64,000 nucleotides of DNA from the NCBI RefSeq assembly GCF_029873635.1, contig NC_080428.1:62421957-62485956 (forward strand), read 5' to 3'. This document shows, piece by piece, positions 1 to 11,740 of this stretch (positions are counted from its first letter, which is position 1; each line of letters begins with the position of its first letter). A program made the position numbers and the translations under genes. The DNA is from Malania oleifera (Eukaryota; Streptophyta; Magnoliopsida; Santalales; Ximeniaceae). Under the pieces are notes generated by a model that was given only the letters and a program-made list of their open reading frames with translations, did not search any database and was not told where the DNA came from.

Positions 1-1700
1 GTAAGGAAAGAAATTTTTTGCTTTGCTTTTTGCTGTTCCGTTGACATAAAGATGTCCAAAAGGCCGTTAAAACAAAAAGAATTTGGTATAAAATGTGGAA
101 AAAATGCAGAAACACAGAAAACTTTGAAAAGTATAAAGAGGTGAGAAAAGATGCAAAAAAGGTTGTTAGTGAAGTTAAACATTGATCATTTAATAGTTTG
201 TATGATAGATTAGATACAAAAGAAGGAGAAAGATATCTATTTGAACTTGCTAAAGTTAGAGAAAGGAAGAGTAAGGACTTGGAAATGTAAAATGTATAAA
301 AAGTGAAGATATTGTCTTGGTTAAGGGCAAAGACTTAAAAGATAGATGGCGAAGTTATTTTAATAAGTTATTTAATGAAAACCAAATAGAAGGCTTAAAC
401 TTAGAATTGAAAAATGAAGAAAAGACTAAACATATGAGAATTATTCGCAAAATTAGAGTTAATGAAGTTAAGTTTGCACTAAAAAAATAAAAAATGGAAA
501 AGATTTAGGATTGGATAACATCCCAATTGAAGTTTGGAAATGGTTAGGTGATAACGGAATTATATGGTCATCTAATATATTTAACACAATTATAAAAACT
601 AAGAAAATGCCAGATGAATGGAGAAAAAACACTTTAATAACTATATACAAAAATAAAGGAGATATTCAAAATTGTAATAACTATCGTGGAATTAAACTTA
701 TGAGTCATACGATGAAACTATGGGAAAGGGTTGTTGAACAAAGATTAAGGCTAGAAACGAAGGTCTTAGAAAATCAATTTGGTTTTATGCCTAGGAGATC
801 TACCACAGAAGCTATATATATTTTAAGAAGATTAATAGAAAAGTTTAGGGAAAAGAAGAGGAACTTGCATATGGTATTTATTGACTTAGAGAAAGCATAT
901 GATAGGGTACCTAGAAAAGTTCTATGGTGGGTTTTAGAAAAATAAAAAAAGGTGTATGTAGTAGGTATACTGATGTCATTAAGGATATGTACAATGGAGT
1001 AAGGACTAGTGTGAGGACTATAGATGGAGAAACTAGAGAATTTTCAATAACCATAGGTGTACATCAAGGATCTGCTTTGAGCCCCTATCTTTTTTGCTTT
1101 AGTGATGGACCAACTGACTAAGAACATTCAAAATGAGGTGTCATGGTGTATGTTGTTTGTAGATGATATTATATTGATTGATAAAATTAGAGGTGAAGTA
1201 GAGGCTAAGTTAGAATTGTGGAGAGAAGATTTGGAATCTAGAGGCTTTAGGATAAGTAGAAATAAGACAAAATATATGAAATATAATTTTAGTAATGGTT
1301 GGAGGAATATTGGACACAAAGTTAAACTTGACGATGAAAAAATAAATAGCACTTGTAGATTTTGATACCTTGGATCTATTATACAAGCTGAAGGAGAAAT
1401 TAAAATGATGTGATGCATAGAGTTAAAGCAGGTTGGATAAAATGGAGAAGTGCTTCATAGTGCACCAGTGAGGAAGAGGGAGTTAGTTACTATGGGGGGT
1501 AGTAGAAGGGGTAGGGGTAACCTAAAATAACTTGTATTGAGATAGTGAATAAGGATTTAATAGCCCTAAATTTGTCAAAAGAAATTGTCTATGATCGCAT
1601 AAATTGGCGGAAAAAAAATCATTTAGCCGACTCCACTTAGTGGGACTTGAGGCTTGCTTTTGTTGTTTTTGTTGTTGTTATTCTTCTTCTTCTTCCATAA
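1..1700 (+). mobile_element. RTE-type LINE, decayed, 5' end outside window
   Basis: Non-LTR retrotransposon remnant read on the plus strand. Readable reverse transcriptase lies in three pieces at about 511-945, 924-1121 and 1102-1365, split by frameshifts. The first piece has the PDEWRKN and NYRGIKLMSHTMKLWERV blocks, FGFMPRRST, and the first catalytic region FIDLEKAYDRV. The third has the polymerase active site as FVDDIIL. Before 511 the remains of the connector region upstream of RT are visible, with stops. The 3' end carries the motif CCACTTAGTGGGACTTGAGG (about 1631-1650) and a short TTG/TTC simple-repeat tail, as is usual for plant RTE elements rather than a poly(A). It sits in the intron before the first visible kinase exon. 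It cannot be autonomous. The same family recurs six more times in this window. Confidence 0.88.
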
Positions 1701-2087
1701 AACAGCGATAATATTTTGATTTATGTCAATTTTTCAGCAATTCATTATAATGGTTTTACTTTTTGTCACATGTGCAACTGTATTTGCATTTAAAAATAAA
1801 TTTTAATGGACTTCCATGTTGGTAAATGTGCTTCTAATAAGAAAAGGTTGTTTCTGTAGACCCTTGAGTCACCGAAGTGATTTTGGATTTTTCTAGTGTT
1901 TGACATAGTGATTTAAAGATAATCAAGGCCTTTGTTCTAAAATTTTGAAATGAGACTCAGGGGATTGATAAATGGAAGTGTATAGCCTTGGGGCCCTTGG
2001 TACTTTTTGTCAATTTTTTTTTTTTTGGATCTTATAAACGATAATCGGAAATGCGGAAGAACTTAAACCTTGTTTGCTTTCATCCAG

Positions 2088-2518
2088 AGGATATTTGGCA
2101 CCAGAATATGCGTTGGGTGGTCAGTTAACCATGAAGGCTGATGTGTACAGCTTTGGGGTCCTTATACTTGAAATAATTAGTGGCAGAAGCAGTGCAAGGG
2201 CAAGCTGGGGTGGGATGGAGAAGCTGCTTCTGGAATGGGTGAGTCTATTTTCCTTCTTCAAGTTTGATAAAATTTATAGCAGCAACAGTTTTTTCCCTCA
2301 TCATACATGGTTTATGTGGGTTGATTTAATTCCTTTTTAACATATGCATTGTTTTGGAGCATGATGCTTATTCAGATGGCCAAAGTTTGACAAGCTTAGA
2401 TGTTGATTCAGAACAATCAATCTACTGTATCATGCATAAAAGCATAAGCTGGAACTTCAGCAATGTATAATTTAGTCTGTTTTATTTCTTGCAGTTGACT
2501 TTTCTTTCTTTTGTTAAT

Positions 2519-2557
<39 letters not shown>

Positions 2558-3496
2558 ATATAATAGAGAGAGAGAGAGAGAGGAGAAGGAGAAAGAAGAC
2601 ATGAAGGTCATGAGAGATTGGGGGCGAACAAATGTCAACTTCTAATGGATCTCAAAACATCAACTTTTTTGCAGCACAAAATCATCTAATTTATAGAAAG
2701 AACTAAAAATTATGAAAATTGCAAACCATCCCCCAACCTCACATGAGCATAAACATAAATTAGTTAAACCTAATATTATTGCAGTTGATACTTGAGTAGC
2801 CCTTGACTCAATTCTTCAGAATAGGCCTCCACAAAGGGTCAAATTGATCCATCATTGCTGGCTTGCCATCCACATCACAATCTCTCACACATAAATACAT
2901 TTTCTGGTTATCCTGAAAGCGCTTTCTATTGGGGTGTTTTGACTGAGCACAGAATTTTTGCTCCAAACACATGATGGTGAGAAATCAAGGAAGAAATTGT
3001 ATATGGAGAATGTGTTGAAAATCACACTGTTTTGGTGATTTGATGCTCTATCTGGGCTTTTTTAGTTCTCTTCTGCTTTTGTTGGTGGATTCCTTATTGC
3101 TTCTTGCTCTTCTGTTATTGTGTAGATATCTTCTTCCCTATAACAACTGCAGTTTGATTTCTATAGGCATGGCAGCTCCATGAAGAAGGGAAACTCTTGG
3201 AGCTGGTGGATCCAGAGCTGGAAGAATTCCCCAAAGAGGAAGTCATCAGGTATATGAAAGTAGCCCTGTTCTGCACCCAGGCAGTAGCAAGCAGAAGGCC
3301 GCTGATGGGTCAGGTCGTTGACATGCTCTCAAGAGACATTCGGTTAAATGAGAAGCAACTCACAGCACCGGGTTTCTTTCAAGATTCAACGGAGTACAGC
3401 CGGGGGGGACCTTCAAATAAAAAGTCATCCACCAGCTCTACCAGCTACCAGATGAGCTCTGTCCCTGTTACCATCACTGAGGTGAACCCCAGATGA
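2088..3496 (+). CDS. Receptor-like / cytoplasmic Ser/Thr protein kinase, last two exons (CRPK1-like)
   Basis: C-terminal part of a plant RLK/Pelle-type kinase. Exon A is 2088-2238; it follows an acceptor ending TCCAG and ends at TGG before GTGAGT. Exon B is 3167-3496, following CTATAG and ending in TGA. The two join in phase. Exon A encodes subdomain VIII (GYLAPEYA) and IX ([15 protein letters not shown]). Exon B encodes subdomains X-XI ([32 protein letters not shown]) and a Ser/Thr-rich tail. The closest family I recognise is the cold-responsive protein kinase 1 / At1g16670 and At3g09010 group, which phosphorylates proteins at the cell periphery; this assignment is from memory of the motifs. 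The ATP-binding lobe, HRD and DFG motifs are not in the window: upstream is intron containing a LINE. Either the 5' exons lie left of position 1 or the gene is truncated. It is convergent with the clathrin light chain gene. Confidence 0.8.
2521..2582. repeat. Inverted (TC)n / (GA)n microsatellite pair in kinase intron
   Basis: About 16 TC units (2522-2553) are followed after roughly 12 AT-rich bases by about 8 GA units (2566-2582). The two tracts are complementary, so the transcript of this intron can fold into a short hairpin. Confidence 0.9.
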
Positions 3497-4972
3497 AGAA
3501 AGTGTCAAACTAACTTATTGAACCACCAGAAGTGTAGGACAAATAGGCATATATTTCTTTTGAGACCGCAGCGAGGAGAAGTTTAGTGCACCAAAGTTTT
3601 CAGTTCATTATGTGGTTTTGATCTTTTTTCCCCCCTCATTTTTCATTACTTCTTTCAGAGTAGGGTGTCTAAATGTCAGTTTATTTTTTGGTTCACATAT
3701 TTTGAACCCTGAAATATTCTGGGAAATTCTTATTAATTTTTTTTTTTTTGGGGAGATTTGTTTTGTTTGAAAATATTGAAATTTCTTTTTCCTTACAGCG
3801 GCAAAAGGGGAAAAAAAATAATCTCTTCCCCTCCCTCTCCATGAATGTTTCCTTGGTTGCACATGGATATGCTTCCTTATCTGTCATGAAAAAGTAAGAA
3901 TGGACCCTGACAACTCTACTTGCGATGTATGTTTACATTGTAGTTGCCCCATTATTTCCAAACTATTAGTGTATCACACTATGCAAGATCAATGAAATCA
4001 AAGATTAGTATAGTTTGCCCTTACACTAATGTGGGTTGCAGTAATTTTGTCCAAAAAGAACTCTGCTTTTCGGCTAAGATTAAGAAAATTAAGTGATAAA
4101 CTTGACTCAAATTTCTTCTGATTTCATTGTATTCTTATGTAATAAATGCGTGGTAAAAGAAATTTGAAGAATGACTATAGGCCAGCCTTGGGAATCATTT
4201 TTCATTTTTGGCCCGCAAAAAAAAAAAATGCTTCTACACAGGCAACTGCCGTATGATTGAATGGATCCAAAATGGACCTTACTGAACAGCGTAGCTATAT
4301 GTTTCCTTGACTGGAAGTTGAAAAATATTAAGAAAAGAAAAATATGAAGAAATTTATATTTTTCATGTTTGATTATGTACAAAAGAAAATAAAAAAAATA
4401 TACTAAATTTATGAATAAATTATGATGTTGGACATTATTAATATTTAGTTTTTTTTTTTTTTAAAGTTACTCATTAATATAATTTTTCATTTTTGATAAT
4501 ATTTAATAGAGAAGGAAAATATAAGAGAAAAATAATTTTTTCCTTATTTTCTTTTCATTTTCTTTAACAAAATCCTTAATCCAAAAGTACTCTCAATTTT
4601 TTGAAGTAAGAGCGTTCAGTTGGTGAAAACTCTTATATAAGCATGGAAGCCTATGCCTACCGGAAACTAATAGCAATGGGAGCCCGCAAACTAGCAAGAT
4701 ACTCGTGACAAAATTTATACAACAATTCAAGATATTGGATTCAATAAGCAATAGGAGAAAAATAGATACAAAGTGAAATTTGAGAAAATTTCCTCACTTA
4801 TTTCTTTTTATGAATTCATAAAAAATTTTACATTCTTATTTGATTTATGGTAAAATTCAAGGCTCTCCTAATTAAAGTGTCAAGATTCAAGCCTTAAGGA
4901 TTATGATTTTTCATTTGAGGTAACACCTTTATATTTTGATAGAGATGGGTAGAGAGATAGAGAAGTAAACCC

Positions 4973-5003
<31 letters not shown>

Positions 5004-5431
5004 ATGTTTCCCGGTCAATGGAGCTGATACACCATAAGATAATCAAATGGAGAAGTAAGCTAGTTTTGCTAGTACAACATTCCTCTGAAAAACACCTTGG
5101 AATGCCATCACCTAGCAAGATAATAGACCTCTGCATAAAGCTACCAAGCCTTTTCCCCATTTCGTTTTGGGTAAAAGCATGAAACTACCGAGTTTAGAGA
5201 GGAGCTTGTTACTGTAGTATGAGTGGAACAGTAGCAGCAAAAGATTAAAAGAACAAATTAATAAATTTATTTTAAAAAGAGCCTCGATGTATTTAAAACT
5301 CCAAACAATGTGAAACAATGAGAATTCAAAACTCAATCCAGTCAACACCCTAAAAGAACATAAAGAATAATCAGTCTCCATAAAAACAGCCCATTCCTGG
5401 AGACTCTGCAGTGAAAAAAATACCAACTGGC
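3497..5431. other. Intergenic region between convergent genes
   Basis: It begins with the 3' UTR of the kinase gene; no obvious single poly(A) signal stands out. The rest is AT-rich with no ORF that resembles a protein. An (AAT)n microsatellite lies at about 4973-5001. The 3' UTR of the minus-strand clathrin light chain gene occupies the right end. Nothing else was recognised. Confidence 0.6.
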
Positions 5432-5437
5432 TTTATT
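5432..5437 (-). terminator. Candidate poly(A) signal of the clathrin light chain gene
   Basis: Reads AATAAA on the minus strand, about 76 bases beyond the stop codon at 5513-5515. A second AATAAA copy lies at about 5266-5271. Which one is used cannot be told from the sequence. Confidence 0.5.
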
Positions 5438-5512
5438 AAAACAATTTCTCTGTAGTTTTTTTTTTTTTTTCTTTTTCTTTTTTCGGGGGAAAAAAATGTA
5501 TATAGTATCCAG

Positions 5513-8500
5513 TCAAGCAGTCGATGCTGGCTGAGTTTCTGCAGCTGGCTGGTCCTCGGCTGCAGTAGAAACTTCTTGCTCAGATTTCTGTGGTGAACCA
5601 TTAGAGGTGGTCTCTTTGGCAGCAGCAGCAGGTGCTTCTTTACCACTTTCGACATTTTTTCCATCCTTAATGTCCTTTTCATCCTTCCCATCTTTAGCAT
5701 CCTTGGCAGCCGCTGGCGGGGGTGGAATCATGTGAGATGGGGGTGCATGTTTCAATTTAACAAGTACCTGCCGCATCCTCGAAAGATCAGTTGGTTTCCC
5801 AGGCTTTGGGCCCTGGATGATCGTGATTGATGGTTTCTTTTCTTGATCCTTCTTGCTCCTCCTCCTCTCAATATTAGGAACCTCATGTGGAATGAGCTCT
5901 GCTATTGCTTTCCAGTACTGTTTATCGGCATTTTGATGGAACTTCTCTTGGTTAGCCAAGTATAACTGCTCCAGTTTCAGACATAAACCCGTCATGTAAA
6001 GAGAAGAAAGAGTTTTGTGGACCAAAACATGAAAATAAGAAAAGGAAGAATGCAATGTAAAAGCTTTAGTAAAGTTTTACCTTCTCTCTTTCTCTGTTAT
6101 TTGTCTTATTAGTTTCAACATTAAGCTTCCTTTTCTCATAGAAAGCCCGTTTATATTCATCAGCTTCTTCAATAATCTGGTTTCGCATTTCCTTCTCCCT
6201 CTTCTCCTTTTCCTCAAGTTGAATAGCATTTTGACTGCATCAGCAAAACCAGTTGAATAATTGTGAGTAGCACACACACACACACACACACAAATATATA
6301 TATACATATATAAATATATATAACACACTTAGCGCACTTGTCAAAATTTTTATCATTTACAACCTATTGCAGAAAAGGGAAAAAAATGAAAAGATAAAAA
6401 AGAAGACAAGCTCTGAATGGACTCGGATGCTATAAATCATTAGGATCTTGCAGCCTACAAATTTGATACCATTTAAAAGGATATGAAGCCTCATGTATTC
6501 TGATGGAACCCATAATTTGAACAACCATCATATCCAACTGAAAAATAAATTTCAGTTACAGCATATTAAGTGCCCAAGTGGTACAAATCCATGACAAATC
6601 GTCTAAGGTATGTTTTACATCCAATAAAATTATCCATTGAAAATTTCCCCAGAAAGTTCAGTCTAAGTGAGTAAAGAATTTAATATGAAGCAGTAAGAAC
6701 TACCATGCCAACTGTAATGGTGAACTCAATATATTCTTCTAAAAAAGCTGGATTAGGAGGGAGTGGGGCGGGGAATAAAAGAAATAAGGTGTGCCTTCTG
6801 TATTTAACTTCCGTCTTATTGAAGGAAATTTCTCATGTGTTCCTACCTTTTTCATCCACTTACTGAATTTGCAACTTTCCATTCATTAATTTTTTTTTTT
6901 AAAAAAAAACATCTAAGAACGAGCAAAGTTTATTAAACCAAGAACAGGTAACAAGAAGACTTGATTCAACTTTATGCACCTCTCTGACCACTATTTTCTT
7001 GATGATGAAGCAGAAACACCCAGAGTATTGACCCTTTCATTTGGGTAATAATCTCACACCATAGCTATATGATACTATATAGCTATAAAGAAATCACCTT
7101 AAGCCCTTAAAAAATCATAGAAAGAAATTGATGTCAAGAGCAATCTACTTAAAAAGAATAACAGATACATGCTTCTACAAGCATAATTTTGGAAAACCCA
7201 TTTGATTCCACAAACATCAAAAGAGACATTCTACAGATAATCAAAGTTATTGTCTAAACCTTGTGCGCCTAAATGTTCCAGTTGTAATTCTCCTACATTG
7301 CCATAGAATAAATCATACTGCAGGAGTTACTAAAACTTATTGCAAAATTAAATTCTAGCAACATGCTTCTAGACCTCAAAGTATTATAAGTTTATAGCTA
7401 ACTCCAAAGGAAAGGCCACCACATATTTTCTATTCTTTTCATTTAAAAAAAAATCTCCAAGAGCTAGAGGGCTTTATACAGTATCATAGAGACGCCTAAA
7501 CACTGCCAGCTGAATATGATGATAACAGAACACATCAAAATACTCAGTGCGAGCACTTGAAACAAATTCAACAACTTGATGGAGGGGCAGCAGCTTCCAT
7601 CCACGCTCCATCTCAAACAAATCTACAGCACCTGTCCCTAATTCCAATCAAAGATTTTGTCATTAATGTAATTGGATGTATAAATCAAACTTCAATCACT
7701 TAGATCATCATAACAGAAGCTGCATGTGAATGATCAACTTGATGGAGGGGCAACAGCCTCCATTCATGCTCCCTCCCAAACAAATTTACAGAAATTACCC
7801 CTAACAAATCTACTTTGGAAAAACAATTATAACCATTACAAAGTTGGACTTATAGCTCGAACACCAATCAATCATATCATCATAACTGAAGCTGCATGAG
7901 AATGATCAATTTTAATTGATTCAAGGAAAATAAAGATCCAGCAGCAAACAACACCCCCACCTACCTTTTCAAAAAAGAAAAAAGAAAAAAAGAGAGGATT
8001 GTTCAGCATACTATGAGTACAGAACGTATATACGAGTGCCAAATAAATTGCTAACATATTAGATCTGATAATAATGCTAGCCGAGCAACCCCATGTCCCA
8101 AACATACCCTCAAACTATCAAAAAGAAATTTAGATTACGACTAAGATTATGTATATAATCATGCAATTATGTTTAATTAGAATGGCATTTGTCTATTATA
8201 GATTAAGATCGTTTAATGCATGTATATATATATATAGACAATGGTACAGTGATTCCTCTAAATTCAAGATCAACTGATTCATTTCTGCTACACCATGAAA
8301 GAACACATATATACAATAGTGTAACACACATGTAATGTTACACCACAAAGCATCATGCCAAAAACTCATGCAAAAATTGTAATAGATAAACAAAAATGTG
8401 AATCTCAGTGAAAGATTAAAAATTTACAGATTTAAACATATTGAAAAAATATAACAGATCCGATCAATTAACGCAAAATTTTCAAAAAATAACGAAGTCA

Positions 8501-8946
8501 ATGCATTCGAGGCCTCACCGTCGCCATTCACGAAGAACGACCCCTTCATCGGCCTGCATTTCATTCGGCGGGGGAAGCACCGGCCCGTCAGAAGCAAAAA
8601 TGCCCTCCGAGTCAGCGCCAATGTCGTACGCGTTACCGTTGCCGTTCGTAACAGGGATCGACGGCGAGTAGGGAGACTGGGAGTAGTTAGGGGTCGAATC
8701 TTCGCCGAAACCGTACGGCTCGGCGGGCTGGGGGACGCCGTCGTCCTGGTGGTTGACAGCGACGTCGTCTTCGTTCGGGAAGCCTTCGGAATAATCAGAT
8801 TGCGGGGGAAATCCGGCGGCGTAGTCCCCATCGCCGCCGCCGGCGAAATTGGAGTAGGACTCGTAACCCGAGTAGCCATCTTCTTCGAACGGACGATTCG
8901 GTTCCGTCATGTCTCCGTCGTTACTGTATGCATCAAACGAAGACAT
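5513..8946 (-). CDS. CLC: Clathrin light chain, complete, three coding exons
   Basis: Clathrin light chain binds the heavy chain on triskelia and helps coat assembly at the plasma membrane, trans-Golgi network and cell plate. Coding exons on the minus strand are 8946-8519, 6234-6081 and 5965-5513, all with GT-AG borders and phases 2 and 0, giving 344 aa. Residues 1-115 are acidic and disordered, starting [10 protein letters not shown]. The conserved [14 protein letters not shown] block follows, then EWRR at the exon 1 end. Residues about 143-230 form the charged helical heavy-chain-binding segment ([33 protein letters not shown]). Then come [14 protein letters not shown], a proline run and the Lys/Asp repeat tail typical of plant light chains (KDAKDGKD). 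Length and order match Arabidopsis CLC1-3. The start ATG follows a CT-rich leader. The first intron is 2.3 kb and carries microsatellites and a duplication. Confidence 0.95.
6271..6322. repeat. (CA)n and (TA)n microsatellites in clathrin light chain intron 1
   Basis: About 11 CA units (6271-6292) are followed by imperfect TA repeats with CATATA interruptions, less than 40 bases from the exon 2 acceptor. On the coding strand this puts a TG/TA tract inside the likely polypyrimidine and branch-point zone. Confidence 0.9.
7571..7911. repeat. Imperfect tandem duplication (~170 bp unit) in clathrin light chain intron 1
   Basis: The segment starting CAACTTGATGGAGGGGCA near 7571 recurs at about 7736. 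Both copies continue through matching AACAAAT(C/T)TACAG, ATCATCATAAC and GAAGCTGCATG blocks. The copies differ by scattered substitutions and small indels, so the duplication is not recent. No coding potential is seen. Confidence 0.75.
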
Positions 8947-9100
8947 CTCTGCTTCTCTCTCTCTCTCACAGCAGATCGGTGGATGGGAAGAGGTGGGAAG
9001 CGAGAGAGAGAGAGATCTTCATTTTATTTATTTATTTATTTATTATTTTTATTTATTTACTTTTGCGTTGAACTTCTCTTTTCATTTGTATGAATGCTTG
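8947..9100 (-). promoter_or_regulatory. 5' UTR and core promoter region of clathrin light chain gene
   Basis: Directly upstream of the ATG is a CT-rich stretch on the coding strand, with (GA)n at 8957-8968 and (CT)n at about 9003-9016. This is a common pyrimidine-rich plant leader and core-promoter composition. Behind it is an AAAT-rich block (about 9023-9058) that could supply a TATA-like element. No transcription start can be fixed. Confidence 0.45.
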
Positions 9101-10856
9101 GGTCTGATATCTTGACCAGAAGCCATTAATGTGCATGATTTATAAAACTAATTATTTTTGCTTTGGTGAATATGCCTTCTTACCTTTTTCTTTTCCCAAA
9201 AATTATAATTATAATTATAATTATAATAAAAGAAAAACCCAAAGTAGGACTGCTTGAATTAAAATAAAATAAATTAAATAATGATTTGAACTAACACATT
9301 TCCATTAAGGCATTGACCAAAGGTGGTTAGACTAATTCAAAGAGAAAAATGTGGAATACAGTGAGCCCCATTTGCACAATCCAAATGACATTAAACCTAA
9401 TTTCTGCAATCATTTTATTGTATATTAATATTAATATTAAGAAAAATATTTCGGAAATGACATTAAAATTGTATTTGGGAGTATAAATTTTGGGCTTTAC
9501 ACTTGAACTTTGTATAGATTTAAACAAAATTTAATAAAGTATTATATTACATTTTATCAATATAAGGTGATTCTTAATGCGATGTTTGGTTCGCGTATTC
9601 AACAATTTATGGAAATTCTCATTGATTTTTAAAAATTTTCATGTTTAATTCATATTTAATGATCGTAAATTCCATTTTATCAATATAAGGTAACTTTTTT
9701 TTTAATTTAACTTTTTAGAAGAAAGGATGCTTTATTTATTGATGAGGGAAAGACTATACTTACGTAGAATATCATTGCGATAAAAACTTGTAAAGAACAA
9801 TTTTTTCACACAAGATTTGCAACCCACCTCTTACAAAATATTCGAACTAATATTTAGACCCACTAAAGTGTTATCACCCACGTCATTAGAATAGAGCCTA
9901 TATCAAACCAAATCTCTCACTTACATGGATCCAAGTGTTGACCTGACATGTTATAATTGACATGTTCCAAATCTCACTTAGAAGGAGTAGTTGCTTCATA
10001 TGAGATTTGGAACCCTTCAATTGGTAAATGCCGTGTTAACACTTACACAAGTAAGAGATATTATTATGGACCCCAATAATATGATGGGTCTCATAATTTT
10101 TTAGTGAGCTGCCTATATAACTTGTGATTGATGAATTCTACATTGCCCCTAAGTATTTTTCTGATATAATAATCTATTTGCCAATCATCCAGTATTTTTC
10201 TCATATAATAGTCTATGTGCCAACCATCTCCTTTTTCCTAGGCTCAGAAAGCAATCCAGGCTATCTGAAAGCATAGTTGCATTGTGCGATGGTTGCCACA
10301 TCTATTGGCTTGAGGATAGTTGCACTCTCTTGGGCTATCCGAGAGATGCTAGCTTCATTTTCCTCTGCAAGCCCTTTGGTAAACTGTCATCAAGCAAGCC
10401 ATTGATAAGCCTTGCCATCACCCATGGATAAGGCAGAGATGACCAAAAACATTTATTGTATATTAGTAATAAGCGAAGATGAAGCAAAAACAAAAGAAGA
10501 AAACAATAAAGGAGATGCAAGAGCTAAAAGTGAATAAAGATGTTATTAAATTAGCCAACCCTGATGTTACAACCAATTAGTCGTCTAGACAACCCCCTTT
10601 TCTCTCGGTCCGTAGTCTAACATTTTCCATGTACAGCTACGTCATTGGCTGTTCGGCTAACTTAACCATCATAAGCAGACGGCAACTACTTTTCAAACTC
10701 CCTTAAATATGCTCAATCATTTTATGGTAAATCGCTGCATAACCTAGGGCAAATCCTGACATCAACAAATGTTCATACACGGCATTTTAGATTTGAAACT
10801 GTGAATTTAGAAATTTTCATAGGGATGCTATATAGAAAGTGAAATAAAAAGCTATA
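9101..10856. other. Intergenic region between clathrin light chain and CPL1-like gene
   Basis: AT-rich spacer of about 1.7 kb. Apart from the fold-back element described separately I see no gene. The short ORFs on either strand around 9327-9527 and 10335-10520 show no family resemblance. Confidence 0.6.
9855..10095. mobile_element. Fold-back (MITE-like) inverted-repeat element
   Basis: The innermost arms are a perfect 12-bp inverted repeat, TTCCAAATCTCA at 9965-9976 against TGAGATTTGGAA at 10001-10012. The pairing continues outward with mismatches: AAGTGTTGAC against GTTAACACTT, and AATCTCTCACTTAC against GTAAGAGAT. Each arm is roughly 100 bases around a loop of about 24 bases. A transcript would form a long hairpin. 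The superfamily cannot be assigned because no clear target duplication was found. Confidence 0.55.
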
Positions 10857-11552
10857 TTTATTACACCGGCGTTGTTCATGTCAAGCCGAGTTAGAAATTC
10901 AGCCCTCTCTGCACACTGACAAAACATTATCATCTGCAGCAGGTGGGGCAACTAGGTTACAAGGAAAAGAAAAGAAAAGTCGCCAGCTGATCGAGCTACT
11001 ACAGTAAAAACGTGAAAAGTTGGTCAGTTGACTGAGCTACAGTGAAAATGTCAGCGGTTTGCTTATATATACCGTGAGCATGGCCAGAAGCTGATCTCGA
11101 TCAATGCCAGGTTCTCTCGCTGCCTGCCTGATGAACACCAACACTTCAAAATTAAATCCAATTAAGCTCACCTAGAGACTTGGCACCGATGGCAGCATCC
11201 TGCAGAATAGGGAATGCTAATAGGCCCTGCCCTGTATTGCAGAAAACATGCTCCAGAGAAAAAGATGATACTACAATCGCTGGAAATCCCTAGGTGCCAA
11301 ACATCCTAGAAAACTGCAGCTACTTGGCAAAGCATCTCCCTTTGCTTTCCAAAGAAATAAACCAACCCAAGAACGGAGCAGGATTTGGCTCCCCTTGGCT
11401 CACACCAGGTGTCCAATGAGACTAGAAGGGCAGCCATTAAGCCGGTCGACAGGTCATGGATCTGAACAGCTCTTGCCTTCTTTTCAGTCAGTTATCATAC
11501 AATGCAAAAGCAGCTAACACCAAAAATTGAGGGAAGGGGATGATCTCATCTT
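10857..11552 (-). terminator. Putative 3' UTR and poly(A) signal of CPL1-like gene
   Basis: The stop codon of the CPL1-like gene is at 11553-11555. The first clear AATAAA on the minus strand is at 10857-10862, about 690 bases downstream, which would make a long 3' UTR. The interval has higher GC than the flanks and no ORF of note, which fits transcribed untranslated sequence. An extra untranslated intron here cannot be excluded. Confidence 0.4.
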
Positions 11553-11693
11553 TCAGGGAACAGGAGAAGCATTTCTGGAGTATCTAGCAGAAGGCATCCG
11601 CTGCAAAGATCGAGTAAACTCTGGCTTTAAACGCTTGCCGGACATCCCTTGCAATGACCTAACACATTATCAAAGATAGTGTATGAATAAGCT

Positions 11694-11740
<47 letters not shown>

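Noticed and set aside
5371-5700. Alternative minus-strand frame over clathrin light chain exon 3
   Set aside because: It overlaps the real exon in another frame, is rich in Lys/Leu and resembles nothing.
8441-9115. Plus-strand ORFs across clathrin light chain exon 1
   Set aside because: They are antisense shadows of a GC-richer coding exon; the minus strand matches clathrin light chain throughout.
10335-10520. Small Leu-rich minus-strand ORF between genes
   Set aside because: No homology recognised, no promoter or poly(A) context, and composition like the surrounding spacer.
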